A stretch of 64,000 nt of DNA from Apostichopus japonicus (taxonomy: Eukaryota > Echinodermata > Holothuroidea > Aspidochirotida > Stichopodidae). Positions within the stretch are counted from its first letter, which is position 1. Each line of letters starts with the position of its first letter. Below the pieces are notes generated by a model. That model made no database searches. It was not told the origin of the DNA and was given only the letters and a program-made list of their open reading frames with translations. The translations under genes and the position numbers were made by a program. Shown piece by piece: positions 23,001 through 54,784 of the stretch. The stretch lies in the NCBI RefSeq assembly GCF_037975245.1, contig NC_092583.1:12237764-12301763 (forward strand), written 5' to 3'.

Positions 23001-23325
23001 CCTCAGAGAGTTATATCTTGAATGAAAAGCTTACCGTGTTCATAGATGAAATCGTACAACAGGAAGTCACCCTTGAAGCCGTTACGTGTGGCGAAACCGG
23101 TGAAATCGGTGAAGTCCAAGATGGTAGTACGTACTTGGTTCAATGTGTATCCGAACCGATTCTGTAATCTGACGCATGTCTCGTGGTCGAAGAAGGAAGT
23201 TATTTCGATAAAGTACACCAAACGATGGCTCAGGGCGTCCTGTACGACGGTGTTGACGTCACTACAGAAATCGTTCAAGTTATCAGGATGACATTTTTGT
23301 TCAGATCGTCGATAATCGTCGATAC

Positions 23326-25633
23326 CTTAAAAATTAAAATAAGATAGTAGATAATGTTTTATGAAGGCAAGAAGTGTTGTCAGGATAATTAATACGAAGG
23401 AATAACATTGGAAATATCTTAAAAATTGGATTGCAGTTAATGAAAGACGTGCTGTTTTAGTTTGCTTTTCTGTTTCAGCTGGACTATCCTTTTGACACCT
23501 CCATCCCCCCACCATTTATCAGTGTTTACTTTCAAATCTATCTTGGTATAACTTGTGTAGTGAATTTATCATAGACCTGGTAGAGGTGGTTTGCAAGGAT
23601 TTCTAATCATGGCGAACCACGGCTAATCATGGCTTTATTAAACTTACTCCTGATTGACTACCTCGTCGTGAATATTCAGGACTGCCATCGTGTTCGGTCT
23701 GGTTAAGATGTAGCAGAGTTCTAATACCTCAGGAACATCTACGTAACATTTTAACTCTTTGCAGTTCTGGCAATAAAAAAAATGTTACGACCGTTGATAA
23801 GTTTGCAAAAAAGATGAAATATTACTTACCGAGGGAAGAAGAAGGATAAAAATGACACTTTCAAATTCAAGTGCCAAAAATAAGAAATTTGAGATACGGT
23901 GAGGCAGGATGAGTTGACGTGACCATCTGGATTACATAAGGCAGTGCCCATACCAATCAAAATGGCTTAAACAAATTCCCAACCATCATTTCTACATAAC
24001 ACCTTATGGCAGATACAAAGGGGTTGCTATCACTGTGGAGAAAAGAACCATAACTCTGAAAGATGAAGCTTTGACCGCCCAATTTAGTGCAGATCATATG
24101 GACGTCATGGACATAAGGAAAGGTTATGCTTCAACAACAATCCCATGTATTAGATTCTTGGCCAAATGAGGATGCCGCTACATACGACCCCTGTCCTGGG
24201 ATTACCCCTGACGACACCCGTATACAGTACTTTAATGACCAGTTAATAAGTCCTGACACTAACATGTATTTACCTGGATTTAAATTGTTCCATCAGATTT
24301 AGGGAAGTGAGTACCAAACCCTACTAAATTCTGCAATTAATCATAAATTGGTTGTCGCAGACTAATAGGTACGCACCATTGGAAATATGGCGGATAATAC
24401 AAGTAATAAAAATAATTATTTGCTTACGCTAAGTAGAACTAGTTGAACTCAACAGTGTGCTGCAGTATTGTACATATCTCCACAGTCCACACCCTATTAA
24501 TGCCATGCCTATTGAAAAAAAATGTTCAGTTTGACGAAGCACTTTGCTGCATCTTTCAACTCCATATTTAGATGTTCAAAATAGTTCTCCCCCTGAATAA
24601 CAATTACTCTACCCATAGGCCCCCAGTGATCTTCAGTGTTTCTATTTTCTTATCTTACCAACATTTATTTAAAAAGGGTGGCAGAAAAATGAAACCCGAG
24701 GGAAGATTTCAGCCTTTCCAACTCCAAGTATGAACCCTTACAGTAGGCTATGTATGGTACGGTACATATTATAACATATAGGCCTGGGCTAGGCCTAATG
24801 CATGATTTGTTTTAAAATACATACTGCAGGGTGGGTAGGACCAGAGACCTGAACAAATCAGTAAAGCCTACAGTAGTCAGAAGTCACTGAAATTTACTGC
24901 CTGCTCTGGTCTCTTGACCTGCACACCACACAGTCACTGCCCTGTGTAATAGGAAAAATCATGTACAGTATTATTATTTAGGCCTATGTACAGTACTGTA
25001 GCCCTTCGCAGGGTTTGTTGACTAGAAGAAGGGCTGACATTTTCCTTCAAATTGATTTTTTGGCCACCCTTTGAAATAAATCTTGTTATGATTGGGGAAA
25101 AAAACACTGATGATCTCAAAGTTAATGGGAGACTATATTGAACACTAAAAAAGTGTGTTAAATGACGCAGCAAAGTGTTGCGTCAAACTGAATAATTTTC
25201 TCAATTAGGCCGAGCATCGACTGTGTTTGTTCATTGACTAGCCTAGCCTAACGGAAAACCTGTTGATTGTCGCAACTTCCTCAAAAAAGGGAGTGGGCAA
25301 ACGTTTTTTTTTTTAAGCCTAGGCCTTTAGGCTAATTCAAAGTGACCAACAACATTCCTTAAGCCTAGGGCCCTAGTGCTAACGGTGTAGGTCCTACGGT
25401 AAAACACCCTATTTCCGACTGTGGGCAAACAAATTTTTTTTAAGCCTAGTTACAGTATAGTTAGTCCCATAGGCCTAAGTCTCAATCATAGTCAATGACA
25501 TTTTCGGAATACCACATATTCTGTTATCATGCTTAAATTGACTCATTATTTTATCTATTTCAACGAAATAAAAGAAAATTTTGAAAAAAATATGAAGTTA
25601 AAGTTGAAGGTTTACAGAAGGTTTACAGTTGAA
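23326..25633. other. Stretch upstream of the minus-strand gene
   Basis: Contains the coding-like remnant at 24,020 and otherwise single-copy AT-rich sequence. The 5' exon and promoter of the Methyltransf_FA gene should be here, but I cannot place them. After about 24,230 no similarity to the second unit remains. Confidence 0.4.
24020..24300 (+). other. Unassigned coding-like remnant (copy 1)
   Basis: Plus-strand sequence with coding character but no intact frame: RYKGVAITVEKRTITLKDEA, TAQFSADHMDVMDIRKGYAS, then after a frame change DAATYDPCPGITPDDTRIQY and NMYLPGFKLFHQI before a stop. The first half is conserved in the second unit near 54,790. I do not recognise the family; it could be an old transposon ORF. 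Confidence 0.35.
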
Positions 25634-25643
25634 GGTTTACAGT

Positions 25644-25708
25644 CCTTTTTAGCCTCTGAAGAAGATCCTGCTAGGATCGAAACGTCAGGCCAACTTACTT
25701 TTACACAC
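25644..25708 (+). mobile_element. 65-bp insertion consisting of a hammerhead-like hairpin
   Basis: The insert is flanked by direct repeats GGTTTACAGT (25634-25643 and 25709-25718). It holds little besides a hammerhead-like motif (25652-25690) and the tail CAACTTACTTTTACAC also seen after the PLE motif at 12,590. Caution: the left flank has further GGTTTACAG copies, so the direct repeat could be partly a local tandem repeat. Confidence 0.5.
25652..25690 (+). ncRNA. Hammerhead-ribozyme-like motif, intact core
   Basis: Order of parts: GCCU (stem I), CUGAAGA (matches CUGANGA), one extra A, stem II GAUCC with loop UGCUA and GGAUC, GAAA, CGU, C at the predicted cleavage triplet GUC, then AGGC, which pairs with the opening GCCU. 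Stem III would be ACGU, self-complementary, so a full catalytic fold would need two molecules. The extra A departs from the canonical core. Confidence 0.55.
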
Positions 25709-25734
25709 GGTTTACAGTCTTGTATGAGGCTAAT

Positions 25735-26072
25735 GCCTCCTCACACGACTTTACAACTTAACCCCTGGTCATTGGTAACTTGTCACACCCACACACCAAA
25801 GTGTGCACAATTCAATCAATCTCTCCTGGGGCACCACAGTGCACCACAACCACGTGTCCCCCGGGGGACTTCCCATAGGGTGCAGCCACAAACCGGCGCA
25901 CGCAACTATATTTACAAGTTACCTCGCAGGTCCCCATTTATACACCTGGGTGAAGAGAGGCAATGGAGATAAAGCGCCTTGTCCAAGGACACAACGCAAT
26001 GATCTGGCCAGGGCTCGAACCTGTAATCCTTAGATCACAAGTCCACTGCCTTAACCACTTGACCACAACGCC
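25735..26072 (-). mobile_element. tRNA-derived SINE, reverse orientation
   Basis: Same family as the intron 13 SINEs: the reverse complement has TGGTCAAGTGGTTAAGG, GTTCGAGCCC and the 'CAATGACCAGGGGT' end. It lies just after the 65-bp hammerhead-like insertion. Confidence 0.65.
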
Positions 26073-26548
26073 ATCAATATATACAGAATAATGCTTTATT
26101 TAAATAAAAAGGACGAAAATTACCTTCGATCTGAGGGGAGAAATGGAAGATAGCCTAACACAGTAACATATAGGGTCAAACGTAAACTTAGACCTAGCCT
26201 TAAGTTATACTCGTAATTCGAACAGAAAAAATTACCTTCGAATGTTTTGTGAAGTACATCCAAACCCCAATCTTCGAGTTTATTTCCATTTATTACTTAC
26301 ACAAATACGAGATAATTAGGCTAACACTTGAAGTTAAAAGATATCATATAGTAAAGTTATTATTCTTGGAGCCTTCAAACTTTGCGTGCTCGTACGATCC
26401 GTCGGTACCGGTAAATGTGATATATTGCATTATGGGAAGTTTTCAAATAACCATATCTTCAGTCAAACCCCCACATATTGACCACACTGTGGTCCAAATC
26501 ATCGTGACTATGAACTATGGTCAACTATTTGACCATTGTGAATTTAGA

Positions 26549-27668
26549 GTGTAGCTGTTGACAGGCTTGTGGAACAACGAGTACAGACAATAAGTAAGCA
26601 GTCTTCTTTCGGTATGTAGAATCTTATTTTGTCGTTTAAAGAAATGTAAAACCAATTTATCATCTTATGCTTAGCCTGTGATAGAGTTCTTTGTGATAAA
26701 AAAAGAAAGAAAGAAAGACATTGCCCCCAAACAGATAAGAAAAGTCGTTTTTTCTTCGTTTGAGAGTTATATCATATTGTTTTAAAGTCGTGTCTGAGTC
26801 TGTCATTTTCTCAATCTTGTGATGTCATAATGCCACAATGGCATCTGAAAACTTTTAGGGTCTTTGTTTTTGGCGTTTTGTTTCTTTCAGTATTTTCAAA
26901 TTAGAATGTACCACAAATTTCTGATTTTTTAAATTTTTCTCCAGGAAACGGCGCTTTTTAATCGCAAGTTGTTCTCTATTTTTGAGTCAAAGGTTCCTTT
27001 GTTAATATATTTTTCTTAATCTCTTACCAAGAAAAAAGGAAGGAAATATGGTTCCTTCATTTAACAAAGGGTTTGTTCAAATCTACGAAAAGGGGTCACC
27101 TTTTAGGTTATAACAATAGAAATTGAAGTTAAATTTCAATGGGTTTTTCACAATTCTGGCAGCACCTGACCACCCCCCCCCCTTGCCCCTTGCTCCATCA
27201 GCCCGGCTCCACCGTCCATATTTATTTTCATTGCTACTATTTATACAGCGTCATGGTATGTATCCACTGGAGTAATATGAATACAAAATCACATCGGTGC
27301 CGATTTCTATTTAGCTGTGTATTTCATTTGTGAAAATAAATTAGAAAAATACATAAGATGTTTGATATTTTGCAGTGTCACAAACACATACAAAAATAAA
27401 CAATATAGATCATTTCTCTCGCGATTAAAACTGTCTTCATATTTTTGGCACTTATCATTTTGGCCAATTTTTTGGAATGCAGTATAGTTTGTTATTTGAT
27501 GTGACAAGTTTCTTACTCTCCTCTTAATAGCGTAACTTTTAAACATTGTTGAAACGCTGATTCCAGTCTCAATCAAAATTTCCCTTCATGTGATACATTT
27601 TCACCTCCTTTTTATGCTATTTTTCTTTCTTTGTCTCTTGAATCCCAAAGAAAATTTAGGACTCAGCC
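26549..27668 (+). repeat. Array leader repeat, copy B0
   Basis: Sequence upstream of NRF-6-like exon 1, shared with copies from about 30,441, 58,801 and 59,823. It begins near 'TGTTGACAGGCTTGTGGAAC' and contains the 'GATGTCATAATGCCACAATG' and 'AGCTGTGTATTTCATTTGTG' stretches. It must hold the promoter and 5' UTR of the array genes. I see no convincing TATA box. Confidence 0.65.
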
Positions 27669-29057
27669 ATGATCTTCTCCACCCATTTGTGAACATTTTT
27701 GTTAGTTATCGTGGTCACGGATTGATATTTCATACGAAAACAAAACTTTGGTTGTAAAATATAAGCTACTATATTTAGAGTGATATGAACCCGCCCAAAT
27801 AACATAACTAATGGTTATGATTGTCACGGATTCTTTTCAAGAGAGCAGTCGACAACGGCGTAAAGACGGACAGAGAGAGTATATGAGTTTCAAAGGTTCA
27901 ATATAATTATTAACAACAACAATAAAATTAATAGCGGTTACATAGAACAAAAAAAAGTCATCATTTTCTATATATATCCTTTTCAACTTTTAAACTTCTA
28001 TACTTCATATGGCATCCTTTCCTTCTAATGGTCCTAGTTTTGTTTTCGTTGAGGGTTCTGTCAACGTTTATGGTTAATACAAATGAATGTTCTTTCTTTC
28101 TATACGAGCGTGGGCCTTTTCCTTTTCTTAGTTTCACGTTCTCTTTCTTTCCTCGTTCAAGCTTTAATTTAGCTTCTTCCCTGCCTCTTTTGCCATCTAT
28201 AAAAGTACCAAAAACACCGAATTTAATTCGTAAAGTAATGAGTTCATGTTATCTCAATGAAGGTGGAAATTGGTTTCTTTTGAACTAAAATTCTGACATT
28301 TTATAATTAAACAAGAGCAACTTACGGTTTTGCTTTCGGTTCAAGACCGAGATTGAAAAGAGAGAGCACGTGGCTTTACTGTTCTATTTATACCCGATGC
28401 CGACGGAATTCCGATGCTCATTTACAAAGAAATGATTACGTAATGCTTAAGGATGCACAAAACCATGGCTAAATAATTAGCATCTAATTAACTAAACACA
28501 TAAAGTAATCAATAAAATACTTAAGGAGGTTATCCCAGAACGGGTTGTGACAATGATCAATGAATCAAAAGTTTAAACTGACCGAATGAATTGATTCTTT
28601 GGGCATATTTTCAGATATCGTTGTTGCAGCTGTAGTTTTGGTTACTGCTTGTATGTTAAGAGCATAAGTCGGTGTCTGTCTGTATGTTTTTTATGTTTGT
28701 ATTTGTGTCTGTCTGACTGCTTCTAAGCCTAACTGGTCGTCTGTCATCGCCTTTCTCTTTCTCCGACTCTTTTATGTCTATCCGAGTTTGTCTTTATATT
28801 ATTTATCTAATCTACATTCCATTTGCAAATATATAGTTTCTGAAAGGTTATACCGTTCTTCTATATATTTTATTTTATTTATCTACTTATTTATTCATTT
28901 ATTTTGGCTTTCAGCTCTTAATGCTTTCGGGATACCTAATACCGGGTTACTAGCAGGAACTAGAAGCTGGTACGGACATTTCAGTGGTTGCACAGAACTA
29001 CCAGATTTCCAGTACTGTATGCTAACTATGCATGTCAACACAGCAACTCTCTCGATG
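27669..29057 (+). pseudogene. Relic of an NRF-6-like gene (B0): broken exon 1 plus intact exon 2
   Basis: Exon 1 begins with the conserved start context at 27,669 but meets a TGA after seven codons (MIFSTHL then stop) and is cut off near 27,713, where the sequence jumps to intron 1 sequence, deleting most of the exon. Intron 1 then holds a 731-bp solo LTR. Exon 2 at 28915-29057 is intact, with AG and GT sites and the peptide [15 protein letters not shown]. No exon 3 follows; instead a Penelope-like fragment and the next leader repeat (30,441) begin. This is best read as a dead leading piece of an array unit. Confidence 0.8.
27822..28552. mobile_element. Solo LTR (731 bp) with 5-bp target duplication
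   Basis: Begins TGTCACGG and ends TTGTGACA, flanked by ATGAT at 27817-27821 and 28553-28557. The matching place in the gene B leader (near 31,675) is uninterrupted. Contains a TATA-like CTATTTATAC near 28,383 and AATAAA near 28,510, in the order expected of an LTR read on the plus strand. No internal retrotransposon genes remain. It sits in intron 1 of relic B0. Confidence 0.75.
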
Positions 29058-29689
29058 GTAATATTGCAAACCTGCAGTCTTTTTTAACGTTATCCGATAA
29101 TTTATACATGTTTTTTGTATATTCATAGTTGCTTGTTCATATAGCTGCATGTTTATATCCAATAGCCTGCACCCACCCAAACAATTATCCACACCCTCGT
29201 GAGGAAATATACATAGCAAATTTTTTTGTTTGTGAAGGATTTATACGCTATAGTGTGTGTGAGCCTGATATTAAGGTGCATCTGACAACACTGAACAAAC
29301 TGAAGTATGCCCCCGTCCTCCCTCTCCATCTCATGCCCATGTAACGTTAAGTTGTGTTCTCATATAAATGTGTTTGAGATGACACGACCAGGAGTATATC
29401 TTTCCCTAAAAGCCGCTAGAGTTCATGTTCTGCATATGTCGCTCACCTAGCTGGAATAGCAGTATCGCTTTAAACAGGAAGAAAGTAATGCCCTGACATG
29501 TACCTTAGGCAGCCCTCTGGATCATTATATTTACAGCATAGGGTACGACATACAACATGATACTGGATGAGTAACAGTTATGACTATGCACATTATTCTA
29601 CAGGTGCAGTGCAATCATCATACTATCTTTCACCAAGGCGTTGACGAGGTACGAGTCCGTGTTAATAGTTAATAGAACTACAGATAAAG
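29058..29689. other. Former intron 2 of relic B0
   Basis: The first ~280 bp match intron 2 of genes B and C. After about 29,340 the similarity ends and I see no feature before the PLE fragment. Confidence 0.5.
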
Positions 29690-30210
29690 GTATGTGTCTC
29701 ATTTAGGCCGTGACAGGGTTTTTGAGAGAATGACTATGAAGATTGAAATGTTCGGAAACTGGAAATCCTGCAAAAATTATCACGAATAGATTTTTTTGTG
29801 ATTATTAAAACGTAAGCGGAACCGGGAGCCTGTTTCACCTACATAATGGCCCTCTTTGCAACGTACACAAAGTACACAATGTATTTTAATTGCCTCGAAC
29901 TTCAAATTAGCTACTGAAAGCTACATAAAGAAATCGATTGGATCTTTCGTATTAAGTCTCACATCACCGGCCTCAACAAAGACTTGGTACCCCTTAACAA
30001 CTATCAGTTCTACAGACATATGTAATCCGTTCTTTGCTTTATTTGGCAAGGTATTAAAGATGGTATTAAAGATGTAGTTGCATAAGCATATGGAGAGTGC
30101 TTTAGAGAATGCTTACTGGTTCGTATGTACGGGCACAATTTTACTTTTCGAGCTACAAAAAGTAAGGAGAATAATACCCGCATGATTGACTTAAAACCGG
30201 AATTTCTCAA
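29690..30210 (-). mobile_element. Penelope-like fragment (GIY-YIG region)
   Basis: Minus-strand pieces: FNTLPNKAKNGLHMSVE, then CKEGHYVGETGSRFRLRFNN followed by HKK and, after a frame change, FPVSEHFNLHSHSL. This is the usual YVGET...R.R...H pattern of PLE GIY-YIG endonucleases. No RT block is left. It separates relic B0 from the leader of gene B. Confidence 0.6.
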
Positions 30211-30440
30211 GACGACTTGAAATACGTCCGTTAATGAGGGCAGGGATTTGTTACATTACAACTCCCTGATGAGAGTACCATTTACGACGACAAGATCTCT
30301 AGCGAAAGTCTGGGGCCGGTGTATCATACCATAGACATTCGACTTGGAATACAGGTGAAGTTGATAGTAACAACTAAGGAAATAATCGTCATCTTGTGAT
30401 TAGACTTGAAACTGAGAATCAAACGCATGATTCAGTGTGA

Positions 30441-31247
30441 GGCTAGTTGTTGACAGGCTTGTGGGACAACGAGTACAGCAAATAAGTATGCAGTTTTCTT
30501 TCAGTATGTAGAATCTTATTTTGTCATTTAAAGAAATTATTAAACTAAGTCTAATTTATCATCTTATGCTTAGCCTGTGATAGAGTCCTTTGTGATTAAA
30601 GAAAGAAAGAAAGACATTGCCCCAAACAGAAAAGAAAAATGATTTTTTTTTCTTCGTTTGGGAGTTGAATCCTATTGTTTTAAAATCGTGTCTGGTGGCT
30701 GTCATTTTGTCAATCTTGTGATGTCATAATGCCACAATGGCATCTGAAAACTTTTAGGGTCTTTGTTTTTGGCTTTTTGTTTCTTTCAGTATTTTCAAAT
30801 TAGAATGTACCACAAATTTCTGAATGTTTATTTTTCTCCAGGAAACGGCACTTTATAATTGCAAGTAGTATTTCTAGGTAAAAGGGTCCTTTGTAAAAAA
30901 AAATCTTTCTATTTAGCTGTGTATTTCATTTGTGAAATAAATTAGAAAAATAAAAAAGATGTTTGATATTTTGCAGTGTCACAAACACATACAAAAATAA
31001 ACAATATAGGTAATTTTTTTCGCGATCAAAACAATTTTTTTGGGCAATACAGTATAGTTTGTTACTTGATGTGACGATTTTCGTATACACTCCTCTTAAT
31101 AGCGTAATTTGTAAACATCGTTGAAACGCTGATTCCAGTCTCAATCAAAATTACCCTTCAAGTGATATTCTTCCACCTCCTGTTTATGCTATTTTCCTTT
31201 GTTTGTCTCTTGAATCAAGCATAGACAATAAACATTACGACTCAGCC
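30441..31247 (+). repeat. Array leader repeat, copy B (upstream of gene B)
   Basis: Leads directly into exon 1 of gene B. Shorter than B0 because a ~400-bp segment after the 'AAGTAGTATTTC' region is missing. Confidence 0.65.
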
Positions 31248-51455
<20,208 letters not shown>

Positions 51456-51550
51456 GCTATTGTAAGCTATTTTACTATTTCTCAGAACAAATAACCGATA
51501 CTTCCATCAGAACATCGTGACGAAATTACAACTAAGCTGTCGAACTTTAA

Positions 51551-51556
51551 AATAAA
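51551..51556 (+). promoter_or_regulatory. Polyadenylation signal of gene B
   Basis: AATAAA about 96 nt after the gene B stop, in the same context as in gene A. Confidence 0.6.
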
Positions 51557-53203
51557 GTTAAGCGAACGTGGCTATACACCCAATGGGATGCTTCAAATGA
51601 GACGCATATATGCAAAGTACAGTATTATTACCTGATAGCCTGATTGAATTAAGCACTCTTATGGTGTTTTTCATTTCTTATGATCGACATAATTCTATAT
51701 ACAAATCATGAACAAAAAACCTGCCTGAGATATTAATCAACCAAAGACTTAATTTTACGATTAAACTGAAACAATGCATGGGTAAATATAATGCCGTTGA
51801 AAGTCATATTTAAAGCACTAAACAAACAAAGCACAAAAAGGAGTAAACAAGGAACTAAATGATGGGAATAAAAAGTACAAAACAATAGATTTAACATTGC
51901 TGGGGAAAAGATTTATTTTAGAAACGGTTCAAATTTCCATTTCCATTTCCTGCTATTAATTGTTTTCATATATCTATAAAAGGCACTGGTGACAAGTTTG
52001 AAATAATATATTGCACTGATATTACATAAATGAGTTCTTAACAGTAGTAAGAATAAACATCATCTTCCTGATTGCACATGAAAACTTAACTAAACCTCTG
52101 CCCTCTCAACCCCCCTCCCCACCCCCACCCCAAACCTATTGCATTTTACAATTTACCATCATCCTGTAGTTTGCCATTTGTATATTGTTTATTATGTTGT
52201 TGTTTGTCTAGTCCACAAGTGGACACGAATATCAGGTTTATTGATTTATCATAAATTTATTAAGATGATTTTAACAGAAATATCTTTTCTCTGTAAATGC
52301 AGAAATCTTACCATTCATAACTTTTGTTGTAATGACAAGAAAAAGAGAACAACAGATATTTTGTCGTCGTTTCTTCTTTGTTCTTTTCATTGTCTTCTGG
52401 TATACTTTTTTATCATGACTAATCATCAAGTTCCATTCGCAAAATATCCGACAACTTATTTAAAAATGTTTGTAATTAAAGTTACACTATAGTTGATTTT
52501 CACATAGTTGGTTTTATATTTAGACATTTCATGCCGTAAAATTTAAAGTTGATCTAATTACTTTACATTCTTGGGTCTGCTTGTATTCTCGGTATTTTTT
52601 CTAATGTCTTGTATGTAGTTAAAGGGTCTCCGTCAGCTAAGAAAACATTGTTGTACTTCCAATATCTATGAAAGACAATAAAAGACTAGAAATGTTTTTA
52701 CTGGGATGTATACACCTTGAATAACCGTTGTTCTAAGCAATCAAGCGTTGTGTGAGGAGTGTTGTGACTAGACTCTATTACCCCCACCCAAACATTTTCT
52801 AATTGGCAAAAATTTGTATGAAAATCCCATTTTAATGGCTGCTTGTGTCAACAAAACTAACTAATCCTGGATCCGTTCCGAACTTTCTGGTCAGAATCTT
52901 TGAAAAGAAGAACTCTAAGTCACAGTATAACAAATTACTCTTTAAAATAGTAAATTAAGGGTTTTAAAAAGTACGGAAGCTGACAGAATCTAACCTTACA
53001 GACTTTACAAAATCTCCAAACATTTTCAGACAATAATATATTGTTCATAATATCCTGATGTTTTTCCCGTCTAATAATTTCAAATGTGCCCCAGAAAATT
53101 CTGCCACCGTAATTATAGCCCTTACAAGTGGGAAGTAAAAGCTGCATGACAAACCCCGCCCCTCTACGCAACTCCACCCCCCCCCCCGCCATCCAAAATG
53201 AAA

Positions 53204-54002
53204 TCAGAGTAAGGAAAAGAAAAAGAGCACCAAACGAAAAGGTATTCGGAGATAGCTTTCTGAGTCCACAACTTTAACTGTGTGTGGATAGAGCAACCAG
53301 TGTGATTCTACTCCTTGACCAACAGCGATACCAAAGTTGATAGCTCTTAGGCCAATGTTGTTAGGATATGTCAGGAATGCATTTCCATCATGCATAGTCC
53401 TGCCACCGTTACTCTCATTGATGGTGAAGCTACCGATCTGTATTTCAGATTCTGTTACCAAGATCTTGGCGCCTTCAGCCTCGCTCATGATCCTGGGTAC
53501 GTTCTATGAAAGAATGAGTTAAAAACCAACAATCTTGTATCCAAATCATAGATATGACCCATCATGTTTATAATAGCTCCTCCTCTCTTTCAAACAGTGC
53601 TCAAGTAATTGAAGCTATATGGATGACAAATTCTAGTTTCTGATCTTATCACCATCTACCTCACCCAAGGTCACTTGTCCGTTATTGAACAGAGAAATTC
53701 AAAACACTGTTGAAGTCAAGCTAACTGACCCAGCATTTCTTGTGAGCCCTATGATCTCAAAAAGTGCATCGTAAGATATCCAAAGTGGGCGAGTGTCGGT
53801 GAAGTCCAAGATGGTGGTACGTAATTGGTTCAAGGTGTAACCGAACCACATCTGTAATCTGACGCAAGTCTCGTGGTCAAAGAAGGAGGTAAGGTAAACC
53901 AAACTTTGACTCAGGATGTCCTGTTCGACGGTGTTGACGTTATTACAGAAATCGTTCAAGTTATCACGATGAAATGTTTGTTCAGACCGTCGATGTTGAT
54001 AC
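53204..54002 (-). pseudogene. Methyltransf_FA-domain gene copy with middle exons deleted
   Basis: Paralogue of the minus-strand gene after gene A. An upstream exon (54002 to about 53795; LNDFCNNVNTVEQDILSQ, FFDHETCVRLQMWFGYTL) and the last recognised exon (53492-53204; MSEAEGAKILVTESEIQIG, FLTYPNNIGLRAINFGIAVG, ESHWLLYPHT) survive less than 400 bp apart. Alignment to the other copy shows sequence equivalent to about 18,610-23,100 missing here, removing the exons with the core of both Methyltransf_FA domains. The last exon is uninterrupted and serves as the empty site that dates the insertion in the other copy. Confidence 0.65.
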
Positions 54003-54784
54003 CTTAAAAAATAAAACAAGATAGTAGATAATGTTTTTTAAAGGCCAGAAGTGTTGGCAGGATAATTAATACGAAGGAATAACATTGAAAATATCTTATA
54101 AATTGGATTGCAATGAATCAAAGACGTGCTGTTTTAGTTTTCTTCTCTGTTTCAGCTGGACTATCATTTTGACACCCCCCCCCCCCCATTTATCAGTGTT
54201 TACTTTCAAATCTATTTTGGTATAACTTGTTTGGTGAATTTGCCGTAAACCTGGTACAGATGGTTTGCAAGGTATTCTAACCATGGCGAACCACGGCTAA
54301 TCATAGCTTTATTAAACTTACTCCTGATTGACTACCTCGTCGTGAATATTCAGGACTGCCCTCATGTTCGGTCTGGTTAAGATGTAGCGGAGTTCTAATA
54401 TGTATGTATGTATATGTGATCTTCCCGCAAGCAGGAACTCGCGAAAGAAGCCATGGAGGCTTATAGACTCGCAAGCTGACCGAAGCCAATCTCTCATAAT
54501 ACATCAGGAACATCTACGTAACCTTGTAACTCTTCGCAGACCTGGCGAGAAAAAAGTGGTACGACCGTTGATAAGTTAGCAAAAAAGATGAAATATTAAT
54601 TACCGAGGGATGAAGGAGGGAAAAATGACACTTTCAAGTTCAAGTGCCAAAAAATAAGAAATTTGAGATATGGTGAGGCAGGATGAGTTGACGTGACCAT
54701 CTGGATTACAGAAGGCAGAGCACATACCAATCAAAATGTCTTAAACAAATTCCCAACCATCATTTCTACATAACACTTTATGGC

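Larger units (their letters stand above)
13625..23325 (-). pseudogene. Methyltransf_FA-domain gene, interrupted in its last recognised exon
   Basis: Minus-strand exons, upstream first: 23325-23035 (DFCSDVNTVVQDALSHRLVY, then FFDHETCVRLQNRFGYTLNQ), 22570-22403, 21844 to about 21690, possibly one near 21250-21190, 20797-20731, and 20304 to about 20012. The 23035/22570, 22403/21844 and 20731/20304 joins keep phase. The joined 22.5 and 21.8 kb exons give the pattern of the farnesoic acid O-methyltransferase domain (Methyltransf_FA): LNFGLKAAASRVIILSES, YYEIEIGAENNMKSIIKY, then YVEFVISFRSGAIRVGK. A second domain follows: ADEEVLIALSPTKGD, MIEIGIGALGTRAIFVRD, ending FNYMGFSGAFITHFHF. A further piece, GNAFLTYPNNIGL, INFGIAVGQGVESHW, sits at 13814-13625. 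Its upstream part is at 18320-18284, the two being split by a 4.5 kb insertion. The domain name comes from insect work; in most animals it is found in secreted or surface proteins without shown methyltransferase activity. I did not find the true 5' exon. Confidence 0.62.

Noticed and set aside
31203-31247. An upstream in-frame ATG for gene B
   Set aside because: It would put a polar stretch before the signal peptide, and gene C has no equivalent; the ATG at 31,248 is conserved in C and in the relic.
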